Assembly: GCA_024655825.1 (NCBI GenBank)
Contig: JANLFJ010000011.1
Coordinates: forward strand, 22,324 to 86,323
Source of the DNA: Peptococcaceae bacterium
GTDB lineage: Bacteria > Bacillota > Peptococcia > DRI-13 > PHAD01
Direction: 5' to 3'
Length of the DNA: 64,000 nt
The position numbers were made by a program, and so were the translations under genes. Of this stretch, positions 1-9,291 are shown piece after piece. The notes beneath the pieces are model-generated. The model did no database searches. It saw only the letters and a program-made list of their open reading frames with translations, and was not told the DNA's origin. The first letter of the stretch is position 1; each line of letters opens with the position of its first letter.

Positions 1-109
1 TATTGAAATGGGGCCGGTTCACTCCCGGGACCTTACTCCCCGCTGCGACCACTGCACGTATTGGTCGGGAGGCGCCTGCGGGCTGTTTCTGGCCAGGACC
101 AGGGGTTGA
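1..109 (+). CDS. 3' end of an unidentified Cys-containing protein (partial)
   Basis: The frame starting at base 2 is open from the window edge to a TGA at 107-109, giving the last 35 residues of a protein. The tail holds a CxxC pair followed seven residues later by a third cysteine (CDHCTYWSGGAC), which could bind metal or an Fe-S cluster. I do not recognise the family. The start lies outside the window, so reality and function are uncertain. Confidence 0.4.
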   Translation, partial: IEMGPVHSRDLTPRCDHCTYWSGGACGLFLARTRG

Positions 110-215
110 GCGCCGGGCATTATTTGGCCGTTATTAATTTTGCAGCAGGAGAACTCATTTGTTTTGTCGAATTAAATATATAGAATTCCCAGTATGAATA
201 AGGGGAGGTTATGCG

Positions 216-656
216 ATGTTAACGAGAGTGTGTGCCGGCGGCGTGGTTTTTCAGGAAGACCGGGTGTTTATCCTGAAGAATGATAAAGGAGAGTGGGTCC
301 TGCCCAAAGGCGTTGTCCGGAGCAACGAGATGACCAGGGATGTAGCCCTGCGTCGGGTCAAGCATGAGGGAGGAGTCGAGGCCGAAGTCATTTCACCCGC
401 CGGCGAGACAAACTACGAGTTCTACTCATATTCGCGCAAGATGCCGGTCTGCAATATAATTGATTGGTTTATTATGGAAGCAACCACTGATAACGTTTCC
501 ATCAACAAAGAGGAAGGGTTTCAGGACGGGGGCTTTTTTCCTATAGATGAGGCGGTGGATAAAATAACTTACAGCCAGGATAAATCCCTGATTCGTCTTG
601 CTTACAAGAAGTACCAGGACTTTCGGAAGATGGAGCTTGCGGCGACGGCGGGCTAG
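216..656 (+). CDS. Nudix-fold protein with a degenerate Nudix box
   Basis: The 146-residue protein has the short, single-domain layout of Nudix hydrolases, enzymes that cleave nucleoside diphosphates linked to another moiety using Mg2+ held by the Nudix box. The box lies at residues 32-54 and follows GX5EX7REUXEEXGU in spacing (G32, E38, R46, E51, G53). However the REUXEE core reads RRVKHE: the glutamates expected at positions 47 and 50 are Arg and His, and these are metal-binding positions. The flanking Nudix pattern (AGGVVF near the N-terminus, WVLPKG before the box) is intact, so the fold should be kept while catalysis may be weak, altered or lost. A good ribosome site (GGGGAGG) precedes the ATG. 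It is transcribed convergently with the pab genes; no operon partner is visible. Confidence 0.8.
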   Translation: MLTRVCAGGVVFQEDRVFILKNDKGEWVLPKGVVRSNEMTRDVALRRVKHEGGVEAEVISPAGETNYEFYSYSRKMPVCNIIDWFIMEATTDNVSINKEEGFQDGGFFPIDEAVDKITYSQDKSLIRLAYKKYQDFRKMELAATAG

Positions 657-706
657 AGCCGTCAAGACAGGATTTAGCTTTTAAAAAGCTTTGGCCGCTG
701 CAGCCG

Positions 707-1561
707 CTATAAGCAATTATTTCTGGTGAGTTTTTGGTAATAATGGAGAAGTTCTCTGGTGACTCTTCCCGGCTTTCCACGGTCGATGTATTGGTTTTCG
801 ATTTTTACCAGCGGCATGATCTCCATTAACGAATTGGTCAGAAAGGCTTCGGTAGCCGTTAACAAATTGTCCAGCGCATACTCTCCCTCTATTACCCGGT
901 ATCCCATGTCGCTGGCCAATCGAATAACGGTTTGCCTGGTTATTCCATTGAGGAGACCGCAGGATATGGAGGGTGTAAAGATGGTGCGGCCGTAAACGAA
1001 AAACAGGTTGCTCATGGTACCCTCTGTCAATAAATGATTGGTGTTAAGAAACAGGGCCTCATTTGCACCCTTCCGGCGAGATTCTTCCAGTACCATAATG
1101 TTTTCCAGGTTGTTAAGGGTTTTATGGTAAACCAGCAAAGAGGTTTCATTTTTTTTGTGCGGGGAAACAACTGCCCGAAATCCTTTTTCGTAATCCTGGG
1201 GACTGTAACTCAAATCACGCGAAGTAAGAAAGAACAGCGGTTCAACACCTTTTGAGGGGTCGCCTTTGGTAATGGAAAGACGGAGGGCTCCCTCTTCAAG
1301 GTTTGTAGTAATTACGTATTCCTGAACGATGCTCTTCAGATCGAGCCAAAACAGGTTGTCAACGATATTTAAGCGGTGGCAGGAGCTCGCCAAACGCTGG
1401 AGGTGTTCTTCCAACGCCAGGATTGTTTTCCTGTGCACCCGCATTGTTTCAAATAAACCATACCCGTAAAGTATGCCCTTGTCCCAGCAGGATATGGACA
1501 AGTTGGTACCCGGGAGAGGCTTGCCGTTTATTATTCTTCCCATGTATGGCTGATAACTCAT
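707..1561 (-). CDS. pabC: Aminodeoxychorismate lyase (PLP fold-type IV)
   Basis: The 284-residue protein belongs to the class IV aminotransferase family, which holds branched-chain aminotransferases, D-amino acid aminotransferases and 4-amino-4-deoxychorismate lyases. The lysine that should bind pyridoxal phosphate is K147 in HKTLN. Sequence alone does not separate the lyase from aminotransferases, but its start codon overlaps the stop of pabB by four bases (ATGA), which argues strongly for the lyase that releases pyruvate from aminodeoxychorismate to give p-aminobenzoate for folate synthesis. Length is normal. It acts in the cytoplasm as the second gene of a two-gene operon. Confidence 0.85.
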   Translation of the reverse strand: MSYQPYMGRIINGKPLPGTNLSISCWDKGILYGYGLFETMRVHRKTILALEEHLQRLASSCHRLNIVDNLFWLDLKSIVQEYVITTNLEEGALRLSITKGDPSKGVEPLFFLTSRDLSYSPQDYEKGFRAVVSPHKKNETSLLVYHKTLNNLENIMVLEESRRKGANEALFLNTNHLLTEGTMSNLFFVYGRTIFTPSISCGLLNGITRQTVIRLASDMGYRVIEGEYALDNLLTATEAFLTNSLMEIMPLVKIENQYIDRGKPGRVTRELLHYYQKLTRNNCL

Positions 1562-2976
1562 TGTGGAAAGATTCTCCCTCTCAATGCCCTGATTAAAGCC
1601 CTGGCCTTATCCAGGGTTTCTTCATATTCTCGTTCGGGTTCGGAATCGGACACGATCCCTCCCCCCACCTGGAGGTATACCTTGTTGTCTTTAAAAATCA
1701 AGGTTCTGATTACAATGTTGAGGTCAGCATCTCCGTTGAAGCCCATGTACCCGATAGAACCTGTATAAATATTTCTTTTATGGGGCTCTAATTCTTCAAT
1801 GATTTCCATGGCCCGTATTTTCGGGGCTCCGGTAACAGAGCCTCCCGGAAAAGCTGCCCTCAATAAATCAATGATGTCTTTTCCTTCCTTTAGCCTGCCT
1901 TGAATGTTTCCGATAAGATGAAAAACCGTAGCGTATTCCTCGATAGTGAACAGTTCCGTTACTTTGATGCTACCCGGTATACAGACACGGCCCAAATCGT
2001 TTCTTTCCAGGTCAACAATCATTAGTAATTCAGCCTGGTCTTTTACGCTGTTGATGAGTTCTTCCTTGCTTCTCAAGTCCTCCTGCAATGTCTGTCCCCG
2101 GGGACGCGTTCCTTTTATCGGGCGGGTTTCCGCCATTCCATTCCTCAGTTTAAGAAACCGCTCAGGTGAACTGCACGCTACTGTTACATCGGAAAAATTA
2201 AGAAAACAGGCAAAGGGCGCAGGATTGATTTCTCTCAAATATCCATATATTTCAAGAGGGTTCCCCGCAAAATCGGCGCAAAACCTTTGGGAGAGATTCA
2301 CCTGGTAAATGTCCCCGGCATAAATGTGCTTCAGGGCGCGCTTGACGGCTGCCAGGTAAGATTCCCTGGTAAAGTTGGAGTAAAGCCAAGTATTCTTGCG
2401 GCTCGCCGGTGTCAACTCAGGACTGCGCGCAGGGCCGGTTGCTATTTTCTTTTTGAGCCTGGATATTTTCATTTCCGCGTCTTGTAATGCTTTGCCCTGC
2501 TCCGTCTCCGGCAGGCCTGTGGCTGCGATATATGCCCGGTTTTTCAAATGGTCAATAATTACCACTGAATCATAAAAACCAAGCACGCAGTCGGGGACAG
2601 ACGGGTTGTCCATATTAATAGAAGGCAGGGTTTCAATTTGCCGGTTCAGGTCATAAGCGAAATATCCAACGCAGCCGCCCACAAACGGTAGGGTTGAAGG
2701 GTTTTTTATCTGGAATCTTCTGTAGTATTTTTCCAAAATGTCAAAAGGATTTGCCTCATAGTATCGGCTTTTATTTTCTTGAATTATTTCAACCTGTTTT
2801 CCCTTGCTTTTAAAAACTAAAAACGGCCGGCTGCCGAGAAAAGAATACTTGCCGAGCACCCCGCGAATGCCGCTGTCCAAGAAAAAACTGTAAGGCTCAT
2901 CCTTGAAGATTTTGAACAATTCAAAAGGCTCAAGCCCGGTTTCGATTGGTTCTATCAATGCCTTGACTGCCTGCAC
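1558..2976 (-). CDS. pabB: Aminodeoxychorismate synthase component I
   Basis: This 472-residue chorismate-binding enzyme resembles TrpE and PabB throughout, with the conserved C-terminal half (GDIYQVNLSQRF, EERNDL-type LIVDLERNDLG, PGGSVTGAPK). The diagnostic active-site motif is PIKGT with lysine at residue 288; PabB uses this lysine, whereas anthranilate synthase has PIAGT at the same place. It therefore should aminate chorismate to 4-amino-4-deoxychorismate for folate synthesis. No glutamine amidotransferase partner (PabA/TrpG) lies beside it, so ammonia is presumably supplied by a subunit encoded elsewhere. It is transcribed leftward, divergent from the TyrR-like regulator gene. Confidence 0.92.
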   Translation of the reverse strand: MQAVKALIEPIETGLEPFELFKIFKDEPYSFFLDSGIRGVLGKYSFLGSRPFLVFKSKGKQVEIIQENKSRYYEANPFDILEKYYRRFQIKNPSTLPFVGGCVGYFAYDLNRQIETLPSINMDNPSVPDCVLGFYDSVVIIDHLKNRAYIAATGLPETEQGKALQDAEMKISRLKKKIATGPARSPELTPASRKNTWLYSNFTRESYLAAVKRALKHIYAGDIYQVNLSQRFCADFAGNPLEIYGYLREINPAPFACFLNFSDVTVACSSPERFLKLRNGMAETRPIKGTRPRGQTLQEDLRSKEELINSVKDQAELLMIVDLERNDLGRVCIPGSIKVTELFTIEEYATVFHLIGNIQGRLKEGKDIIDLLRAAFPGGSVTGAPKIRAMEIIEELEPHKRNIYTGSIGYMGFNGDADLNIVIRTLIFKDNKVYLQVGGGIVSDSEPEREYEETLDKARALIRALRGRIFPQ

Positions 2977-3088
2977 CTGCTGTTTATCCTCCGTTATCTT
3001 TTTATATTTCTGGCGGTTTTATAAAGTATTATATCATGAAAGGGAAAAGCTTATCATGTGTAGAATTTCTCTGGCGGGAGGTGAAAGC

Positions 3089-4336
3089 ATGGAGACCCTT
3101 AAGTTGAGGATCCGTTTCGAGGACCGGATCGGGCTCGTGATGGATGTTTCGGCAATCCTTTTCCACTACGGTCTTAATATTGTCGCACTCCAGCTGATGA
3201 ACAACATGATGTTTTTGGAAATTGACAAACACGGGCCGGAAACATGGAGTCCGTTAAAAAAGGACCTGGAATCCGTACCGTATATCCTTTCGGTGGAGCA
3301 GATTCATTACATGCCCTACCAGTCGAGGGAAAACCAGATCGAGGCCATAATCAACTCCATGACGCCTGCCGAGGCGCCCCAGCATGCTTTTTCGGAAATC
3401 ATCGGCCAAAGCCCTGCCATCAGGGGAGCGATAAACCTGGCCAGGCAGGTGGCTTCAACGGACTCCGCCGTTATGCTGAAGGGAGAAAGCGGCACGGGAA
3501 AAGAATTGTTTGCCAAGGCTATTCACCAGGCCAGCAAAAGGCGGGAAAAGGTTTTTGTGCCAATCAACTGCGCGGCCATTCCGGAAAACCTCCTGGAGAG
3601 TGAGCTTTTTGGCTATATGGAAGGAGCTTTTACCGGCGCGAAAAAGGGGGGACGTGTCGGGCTTTTCCAGTTTGCCAGCGGTGGAACCATCTTTTTGGAT
3701 GAAATTTCCGAGCTGTCCATGCGCCTGCAGGTGAAACTTTTAAGGGTGCTGCAGGAAAGCAGGATCAGACCGGTGGGAGCCAATGAGGAGATAGCGGTTG
3801 ACTGCCGCGTGATCGCGGCGACGAACCGGAACATTGAAGAAATGGTGCAAAAAGGCCTCTTCAGGGACGACCTTTATTACCGGCTGAACGTGATCCCCAT
3901 TCAGATCCCTCCGCTTCGCCAGAGGAAGGAAGATATCAGGCTGCTGGCCGAGAATCACCTGGCCAAGTACCGCCAAAGGTCCGGGTTGGAGAAAAAACTA
4001 AGCCCGGAGGCGCTGGAAAAGCTAATTGATTATAACTGGCCCGGCAATGTGCGGGAACTTGAGAATGTCCTGGAAAGGGCGCTCCACTTGTCAGGCGGCA
4101 GGAGCATTACGGCGCGGGACGTCATTTTTGACAGCACGGTTGAAAGCGTTATCCAAAGCAGGGACTGGGAACCTGAGAGGGAGCATTTGAAATCCGCAGC
4201 GGCCCGTGCCGAAAGAGAACTTATTTTGAGCGTCTTGAAATCCCAGGGAGGGAGCATGCGGCGAGCCGCCAAGGTCCTGGGCGTTTCTCACACCACGGTG
4301 GCCAACAAGGTAAGGAAATATGGCATTGTAATATAG
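3089..4336 (+). CDS. TyrR-like sigma-54-dependent activator (ACT-AAA+-Fis)
   Basis: The open frame runs further upstream, but the ATG at 3089 has a strong ribosome site (GGGAGGTG) and begins exactly at the first recognisable domain, giving 415 residues. An ACT-type domain occupies about residues 1-75 and probably senses an amino acid. The central AAA+ domain has Walker A (GESGTGKE), the sigma-54-contacting GAFTGA loop and Walker B (GGTIFLDE). The C-terminus is a Fis-type helix-turn-helix (RRAAKVLGVSHTTVANK). Intact GAFTGA means it should activate sigma-54 polymerase, unlike E. coli TyrR, which lost this. A consensus sigma-54 promoter lies 190 bases downstream, in front of ald-dsdA-agcS, so I infer that it switches on that operon, perhaps in response to alanine or serine. 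Confidence 0.9.
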   Translation: METLKLRIRFEDRIGLVMDVSAILFHYGLNIVALQLMNNMMFLEIDKHGPETWSPLKKDLESVPYILSVEQIHYMPYQSRENQIEAIINSMTPAEAPQHAFSEIIGQSPAIRGAINLARQVASTDSAVMLKGESGTGKELFAKAIHQASKRREKVFVPINCAAIPENLLESELFGYMEGAFTGAKKGGRVGLFQFASGGTIFLDEISELSMRLQVKLLRVLQESRIRPVGANEEIAVDCRVIAATNRNIEEMVQKGLFRDDLYYRLNVIPIQIPPLRQRKEDIRLLAENHLAKYRQRSGLEKKLSPEALEKLIDYNWPGNVRELENVLERALHLSGGRSITARDVIFDSTVESVIQSRDWEPEREHLKSAAARAERELILSVLKSQGGSMRRAAKVLGVSHTTVANKVRKYGIVI

Positions 4337-4386
4337 ATTGTATTGTTATAAAAAGGATAATAACAAAGATTCTTGAAGCGATGTAA

Positions 4387-4432
4387 ACAATACTTGCCGG
4401 CGGCAGATTTTCTTGCCGCCGGCAAGTATTGT
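4387..4432. repeat. 19-bp perfect inverted repeat between regulator and ald promoter
   Basis: Two 19-base arms (4387-4405 and 4414-4432) are exact reverse complements around an eight-base loop. The GC-rich centre would form a strong hairpin in RNA, so it may end the regulator transcript, although no T-run follows. It could also be a protein-binding palindrome, given its place about 95 bases upstream of the sigma-54 promoter. Confidence 0.8.
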
Positions 4433-4433
4433 A

Positions 4434-4450
4434 TTTCCACCCGGTGGAAA
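4434..4450. promoter_or_regulatory. Candidate upstream activator site for the TyrR-like regulator
   Basis: TTTCCACC-C-GGTGGAAA is an 8+8 bp perfect palindrome centred about 85 bases upstream of the sigma-54 promoter, the usual distance for an enhancer bound by an AAA+ activator. A second spaced inverted pair, TTTACA (4457-4462) and TGTAAA (4481-4486), follows; TGTAAA-type half sites are used by E. coli TyrR. Which of these is bound cannot be decided from sequence. Confidence 0.5.
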
Positions 4451-4525
4451 ATATTCTTTACAAAAAGGTTTGTCAGCTGGTGTAAAAAGTTCGATAAATC
4501 CCGGCAATATAAGGCGAAAAGAGTA

Positions 4526-4541
4526 TGGCACGCTTTTTGCA
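4526..4541 (+). promoter_or_regulatory. Sigma-54 promoter of ald-dsdA-agcS
   Basis: TGGCACG-CTTT-TTGCA matches the -24/-12 consensus at every position, with ten bases between the invariant GG and GC. It lies about 85 bases upstream of the ald start and downstream of an AAA+ activator gene carrying the GAFTGA loop, so the whole regulatory circuit is visible. Confidence 0.9.
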
Positions 4542-4626
4542 ACCATATTAGCAATAAAAAGAAGGCTGGTAAATAACTACGCCTGTCAGAAAGGCAAACG
4601 CAGTTAGAATAAGGAGGCTAAGGAAG

Positions 4627-5742
4627 ATGATCATAGGTGTGCCCAAAGAAATAAAAAACAATGAAAACAGGGTGGGCATTACGCCGGCAGGCGTAAAGGC
4701 CTTGATAAATGCCGGCCACAAGGTTTTAATCGAAAAGAATGCCGGGGTCGGCAGCGGCATATCTGATGACGACTACGCCGGGGCCGGAGCGATTATTCTG
4801 GAAAACGCCCGGGACATTTATATGGAGGCGGAAATGATAATAAAGGTAAAGGAACCGCTTCCTCCTGAGTACAACCTCTTTAAAGAAGGCCAGGTCCTTT
4901 ATGCCTACCTTCATCTTGCTCCCGAGCCGGAGCTGACCAGAGCGCTCATGGAAAAGAGAGTGGTGGCGATTGCTTATGAAACCGTCCAGTTTCCCAACGG
5001 TCAGCTGCCCCTTTTGACGCCTATGAGCGAAGTGGCGGGAAGGATGTCGGTCCAGATAGGAGCCCATTTTTTAGAAAAGCTGTATGGCGGAAGCGGTGTG
5101 CTTTTAGGCGGCGTCCCCGGAGTGGAACCGGGATATGTCGTAATCATCGGGGGCGGCATTGTGGGGACAAACGCAGCCAGAATGGCTGCGGGTATGGGGG
5201 CCCAGGTTGCCATCATCGAAAAAAACCCCGACCGTCTGATTTATCTTGATGATTTATTTATGGGCCGGGTGAAGACGATCATGTCCAATGCTTACAACAT
5301 TGAAAAAGAGGTGGCTAAAGCCGACCTGTTGATTGGAGCGGTGCTTGTTCCGGGGGCCAGGGCGCCGAGGCTGGTAACCGAATCCATGGTAAAGCAAATG
5401 AAGCCGGGGGCGGTTATTGTGGACGTGGCCATTGACCAGGGTGGGTCCATTGAGACCATTGACCGCGTGACCACTCACAGCGACCCCGTTTACCTGAAAC
5501 ACGGCGTGCTGCATTACTCTGTGGCCAACATGCCGGGAGCGGTAGCCAGGACATCGACCTTTGCGCTGACCAATGTCACCATACCATATGCCGTGGAGAT
5601 AGCCAGCAAGGGCTGGAAGAAGGCTGCCCAGGAAAACTCCGCCCTGGCTAAAGGAGTGAACGTGGCCTGCGGCCGGATTACTTACCAGGCGGTGGCCGAG
5701 GCTCACAACCTGGAGTACACGCCGCTTTCCCAGGTTATTTAA
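4627..5742 (+). CDS. ald: Alanine dehydrogenase
   Basis: The 371-residue protein matches NAD-dependent alanine dehydrogenases over its full length, from the N-terminal [16 protein letters not shown] to the C-terminal region. It should interconvert L-alanine and pyruvate plus ammonia with NAD. The nucleotide-binding glycine pattern [16 protein letters not shown] is seen near residue 170, and the substrate-binding KNNENR and [16 protein letters not shown] blocks are present. An AAGGAGG ribosome site lies ten bases upstream. It is the first gene of a sigma-54-driven group with D-serine dehydratase and an alanine/sodium symporter, so the direction is most likely catabolic: alanine in, pyruvate and NADH out. 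Confidence 0.95.
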   Translation: MIIGVPKEIKNNENRVGITPAGVKALINAGHKVLIEKNAGVGSGISDDDYAGAGAIILENARDIYMEAEMIIKVKEPLPPEYNLFKEGQVLYAYLHLAPEPELTRALMEKRVVAIAYETVQFPNGQLPLLTPMSEVAGRMSVQIGAHFLEKLYGGSGVLLGGVPGVEPGYVVIIGGGIVGTNAARMAAGMGAQVAIIEKNPDRLIYLDDLFMGRVKTIMSNAYNIEKEVAKADLLIGAVLVPGARAPRLVTESMVKQMKPGAVIVDVAIDQGGSIETIDRVTTHSDPVYLKHGVLHYSVANMPGAVARTSTFALTNVTIPYAVEIASKGWKKAAQENSALAKGVNVACGRITYQAVAEAHNLEYTPLSQVI

Positions 5743-5827
5743 GCCATGCTAATGTATTTTCAATGAAACTGGAATATGGTAAAATGAAACAGTGATTTTC
5801 TATATTTTTCCTAAGAAGGGGTCAGTC

Positions 5828-7180
5828 TTGAAAACGACGGCAGGTAAAACAAGCGAGCAGTGGTATCTGAAGGAAATAGCCGCCGCCCGTGAGGTTTTTT
5901 GGTTGAACCCGCGGCTTCAAAAAGGCATTTCCGATCGCAGCTTGAGATTAAACGCAAGGGATGTTCAGGATGCAGAAAGAAGGCTGCTCAGGTTTGCGCC
6001 GTACATGGCAAAAGCGTTCCCGGAGACGAAAAACGCGGGAGGTATAATTGAATCTTCCCTTGTTCCGGTTCCTAAAATGCAAGAAGAGATTGAACGCCTT
6101 TATGGACAAGAGATTATCGGTAGGTTGTATGTAAAGTGCGACAGCCATCTTCCCGTTGCCGGTTCTATAAAAGCAAGGGGCGGAATTTATGCGGTATTAA
6201 AAATCGCCGAAGATTTGGCTGTGAATAATAAAATGTTGAAAAAAACAGATGACTATTCCGTCTTGGACAGCGATGCTTTCAAAAGATTTTTTTCGCTTCA
6301 CACGATTGTCGTTGGGTCGACCGGAAACCTGGGGCTCAGTGTGGGCATAGCAGGAGCCCGGTTAGGGTTTAAGGTGATCGTTCACATGTCCTCAGAGGCG
6401 AAAGAATGGAAAAAGGAACTGTTAAGGACCCAAGGCGTAGTTGTCGTGGAGCATGATGCAGACTACACCAGGGCCGTAGAAGAGGGCAGAAAACAGTCGC
6501 AAAAGGACCCACGCAGCTTTTTCATTGATGATGAAAACTCTCCGGACCTTTTCTTGGGGTATTCCGTTGCCGCGGGCAGGTTAGCGCGACAACTGGCTGA
6601 ATTAAAGATCACTGTCGATGATGAACACCCGCTGTTTGTTTATCTTCCCTGCGGCGTCGGGGGAGGACCGGGAGGCGTGACCTTCGGCCTGAAACTTTTG
6701 TTTGAAGACAATGTTCACTGCTTTTTTGCAGAGCCGACCCATTCCCCGGCCATGTTGATAGGGCTGCTTACGGGTTTGCATGATGCTGTATCGGTGTACG
6801 ACTTTGGCCTCGACAACATTACCGAGGCGGACGGCCTGGCCGTGGCAAGGGCGTCGGGATTCGTGAGCAAGATGATGGAATGCATGCTCAGCGGTGTATA
6901 CACGGTGGAAGACAGCCGGCTTTATTTATTGTTGAAAACCCTGGCTGATTCAGAACGAATTTTTTTGGAGCCATCTGCACTGGCCGGGTTTTATGGTCCT
7001 GCCAGGTTGTTTTCCAGCCCAGCGGGGCGTGAATACCTGGAGCGGCATAATCTCAAAGGCCGTATGGCGAACGCCGTTCACCTTGCCTGGGCGACAGGGG
7101 GCGGCATGGTGCCGCGAGAGGTCATGGACCGCTTTTATGAAAAAGGGGAAGGAGGGAATATACGTTATCAAGCAAAATAA
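5828..7180 (+). CDS. dsdA: D-serine ammonia-lyase
   Basis: The protein is a PLP enzyme of the DsdA family, converting D-serine to pyruvate and ammonia. The cofactor lysine is K115 in AGSIKARGG, the phosphate-binding loop appears as [11 protein letters not shown], and a glycine-rich loop [10 protein letters not shown] follows. The frame opens earlier with GTG at 5792, but that would add a hydrophobic stretch unlike the family. The TTG at 5828 follows an AAGAAGGGG ribosome site and gives a normal 450 residues, so I prefer it. It is 85 bases after ald, without a terminator between them, and probably shares the ald transcript. D-threonine could also be a substrate. Confidence 0.9.
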   Translation: MKTTAGKTSEQWYLKEIAAAREVFWLNPRLQKGISDRSLRLNARDVQDAERRLLRFAPYMAKAFPETKNAGGIIESSLVPVPKMQEEIERLYGQEIIGRLYVKCDSHLPVAGSIKARGGIYAVLKIAEDLAVNNKMLKKTDDYSVLDSDAFKRFFSLHTIVVGSTGNLGLSVGIAGARLGFKVIVHMSSEAKEWKKELLRTQGVVVVEHDADYTRAVEEGRKQSQKDPRSFFIDDENSPDLFLGYSVAAGRLARQLAELKITVDDEHPLFVYLPCGVGGGPGGVTFGLKLLFEDNVHCFFAEPTHSPAMLIGLLTGLHDAVSVYDFGLDNITEADGLAVARASGFVSKMMECMLSGVYTVEDSRLYLLLKTLADSERIFLEPSALAGFYGPARLFSSPAGREYLERHNLKGRMANAVHLAWATGGGMVPREVMDRFYEKGEGGNIRYQAK

Positions 7181-7252
7181 AAAACAGAATTGTCCTTACA
7201 TTGTAAATTATTTCAGGAAGCATGGAAATAATTGTTTAAGGAGAGTGGCTTA

Positions 7253-8635
7253 ATGGAAGCGATCGCAAGCTTTGTTGGAAAGGTAAACTCACTGGTCTGG
7301 GGACCATACATGCTGGTTCTCCTGGTAGGAACAGGGTTGTTTTTAACCATCAGGCTTAATTTTTATTCATTCAGGTATCTTCCTTATGCTTTGAAACTGG
7401 CTTTCAGCAAACACCAGGACGAAAAATCGCAGGGTGACATCAACCATTTCCAGGCGCTGATGACCGCGCTGGCTGCGACAATAGGGACCGGCAACATCGC
7501 CGGGGTGGCTACGGCGGTGTGCCTGGGAGGACCGGGCGCCGTGTTCTGGATGTGGGTAACAGCCCTGGTCGGCATGGCTACCAAGTATTCTGAGGCCATC
7601 CTTGCCGTAAAATACCGTATTGTTGACGAAAGAGGAGAGATGGCGGGGGGTCCCATGTATTTCCTGGAGCGGGGACTCAACATGAAATGGCTGGGGGTTC
7701 TTTTTGCCCTGTTTGGCGCGCTGGCGGGCTTTGGCATCGGAAACATGGTCCAGTCCAATTCCGTGGCTGCAGCTATCGAAACCACCTTTAAGGTTCCGCC
7801 CATCGTCTCCGGCCTTGTCCTGGCCATTTTAACAGCCCTGGTCATTCTCGGGGGCATCAAGAGCATCGGCCGTGTAACCTCGGCGCTAGTTCCAATTATG
7901 GCGGTCTTTTATATTCTCGGTGGCCTGGTTATTATCTGCATGTACATTACAAGCCTCCCGGCGGCCATCGTTTTTATCCTGAAAGCCGCATTTTCCGGCG
8001 CGGGACCGGTAGCCGGCGGGTTTGCCGGAGCTACCGTGGCCCAGGCTATCCGCTTTGGTGTGGCCAGAGGCGTTTTCTCCAACGAGGCCGGGTTAGGAAG
8101 CGCTCCTATCGCCGCCGCTGCCGCCAAGACGGACCACCCCGCCCGCCAGGCGCTGGTCTCGATGACCGGCACTTTCCTGGACACGATTGTCGTTTGCTCC
8201 ATCACCGGCTTGGTGTTGGCCATTACCGGAATGTGGGAACAGGCCAACCCGCAAAGTCTCACCGGAGCGGCTCTTACCACCGCCGCTTTCAGCAAGGGGC
8301 TGCCGGGGTCATGGGGCGGTATTATCGTCTCGATAGGCATTATTCTCTTTGCTTACTCCACTATTTTAGGGTGGGCCTATTATGGCGAAAAATGCGCCGA
8401 GTATTTGCTTGGTGTAAAAGCGGTGCTGCCCTACCGCTGGCTGTGGGTCATCTTCTGCGCCCTGGGCTCCGTTGCCAAGCTCTCCTTTGTTTGGGACCTT
8501 GCCGACACCTTGAACGGGCTGATGGCCGTGCCTAACCTGATCGGTTTGCTCCTGCTAAGCGGCGTGGTTGTATCGGAAACAAAGGACTTTTTCCAAACAA
8601 TCTACGCCAAGGAGAAGGGACAAAAAGCGGTTTGA
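7253..8635 (+). CDS. Alanine/glycine:cation symporter (AGCS family)
   Basis: The 460-residue protein is very hydrophobic, with about ten to eleven membrane segments and the AGCS signatures [14 protein letters not shown] and [20 protein letters not shown]. Members take up alanine, glycine or D-alanine together with sodium or protons. The ATG at 7253 is preceded by AAGGAGA; an in-frame upstream TTG at 7232 lacks such a site. It is the third gene after ald and dsdA, which points to alanine and perhaps D-serine as the cargo of the operon. Two terminators follow it. Confidence 0.92.
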   Translation: MEAIASFVGKVNSLVWGPYMLVLLVGTGLFLTIRLNFYSFRYLPYALKLAFSKHQDEKSQGDINHFQALMTALAATIGTGNIAGVATAVCLGGPGAVFWMWVTALVGMATKYSEAILAVKYRIVDERGEMAGGPMYFLERGLNMKWLGVLFALFGALAGFGIGNMVQSNSVAAAIETTFKVPPIVSGLVLAILTALVILGGIKSIGRVTSALVPIMAVFYILGGLVIICMYITSLPAAIVFILKAAFSGAGPVAGGFAGATVAQAIRFGVARGVFSNEAGLGSAPIAAAAAKTDHPARQALVSMTGTFLDTIVVCSITGLVLAITGMWEQANPQSLTGAALTTAAFSKGLPGSWGGIIVSIGIILFAYSTILGWAYYGEKCAEYLLGVKAVLPYRWLWVIFCALGSVAKLSFVWDLADTLNGLMAVPNLIGLLLLSGVVVSETKDFFQTIYAKEKGQKAV

Positions 8636-8682
8636 AAGCCGGAACATAAGGCCGGCAGGCGTGTAGATATGACAAATCGCCA

Positions 8683-8721
8683 GGGCCGAACCTGGAAAAC
8701 GCGGGGCGGCCCCATTTTTTT
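8683..8721 (+). terminator. Terminator after agcS
   Basis: GGGCCG (8683-8688) pairs with CGGCCC (8707-8712), followed by CATTTTTTT. It ends the ald-dsdA-agcS transcript. Confidence 0.65.
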
Positions 8722-8725
8722 AAAC

Positions 8726-8766
8726 AGCGGCCTCTTGTGGGACCTTTTTTTTTGGCCGCTTTTTAT
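8726..8766 (+). terminator. Second tandem terminator after agcS
   Basis: AGCGGCC (8726-8732) pairs with GGCCGCT (8754-8760), then TTTTTAT. The loop is long (21 bases) and partly poly-T. It insulates the polyamine operon from the upstream operon. Confidence 0.6.
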
Positions 8767-8818
8767 ATATAATTAACTCTGTCCTGTCATGCATTAACCA
8801 TCTCAAGGAGGCGGTAAT

Positions 8819-9277
8819 ATGTTACCGTTACCGACTGTTTACAAGCTGGCGGCGGCAAGCAGCGAGGGAGAAAGCCCCCTGACTGCTTTTGACCGGGCGC
8901 TCCTGAAGGCGGGAATTGGCAATGTCAATCTTGTCCGCATCAGCAGCATCTTGCCGCCTGGAGCAGTCTACAGGCCGGACATGGAGATACCGCCTGGTTC
9001 TATGGCGCCGACGGCTTACGGGCATATCATTTCCGAAAAGCCCGGCCAGGTCATTTCGGCGGCGGCAGGAGTCGGGATAGCTGAAGATGGTTTCGGAGTG
9101 ATTATGGAACACTCCGGATTCATCACCAAAGATGAAGCCGAACAGGATGTGCGACGCATGATAGAGGAGGCTTTCCGGGTGAGGGGCCTGGAACTGAAAG
9201 AAATCAGGGTGGCAGCGACCACGCACCGGGTGGATAAAGTCGCCTGCGCATTAGCGGCGGTAATACTCTGGTACTAG
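8819..9277 (+). CDS. pdaD: Pyruvoyl-dependent arginine decarboxylase
   Basis: The 152-residue protein matches the pyruvoyl-type arginine decarboxylase family. These proenzymes cut themselves between two serines and turn the second into a pyruvoyl group that decarboxylates arginine to agmatine. The predicted cut is between S42 and S43 in VRISSILPPG. The downstream GHIISEKPGQVISAAAGVG and HSGFITKDEAE blocks are typical. Cleavage would give an approximately 42-residue beta chain and a 110-residue alpha chain, which assemble as trimers or larger oligomers. It is directly followed, 14 bases on, by speE and then speB, so its agmatine feeds the agmatinase of the same operon. The ribosome site is AAGGAGG. 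Confidence 0.93.
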   Translation: MLPLPTVYKLAAASSEGESPLTAFDRALLKAGIGNVNLVRISSILPPGAVYRPDMEIPPGSMAPTAYGHIISEKPGQVISAAAGVGIAEDGFGVIMEHSGFITKDEAEQDVRRMIEEAFRVRGLELKEIRVAATTHRVDKVACALAAVILWY

Positions 9278-9291
9278 GAGGGTAATAGGGA

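Noticed and set aside
8636..8720. Possible riboswitch in front of pdaD
   Set aside because: The paired segments are better explained as tandem terminators after agcS; no known aptamer consensus was recognised.
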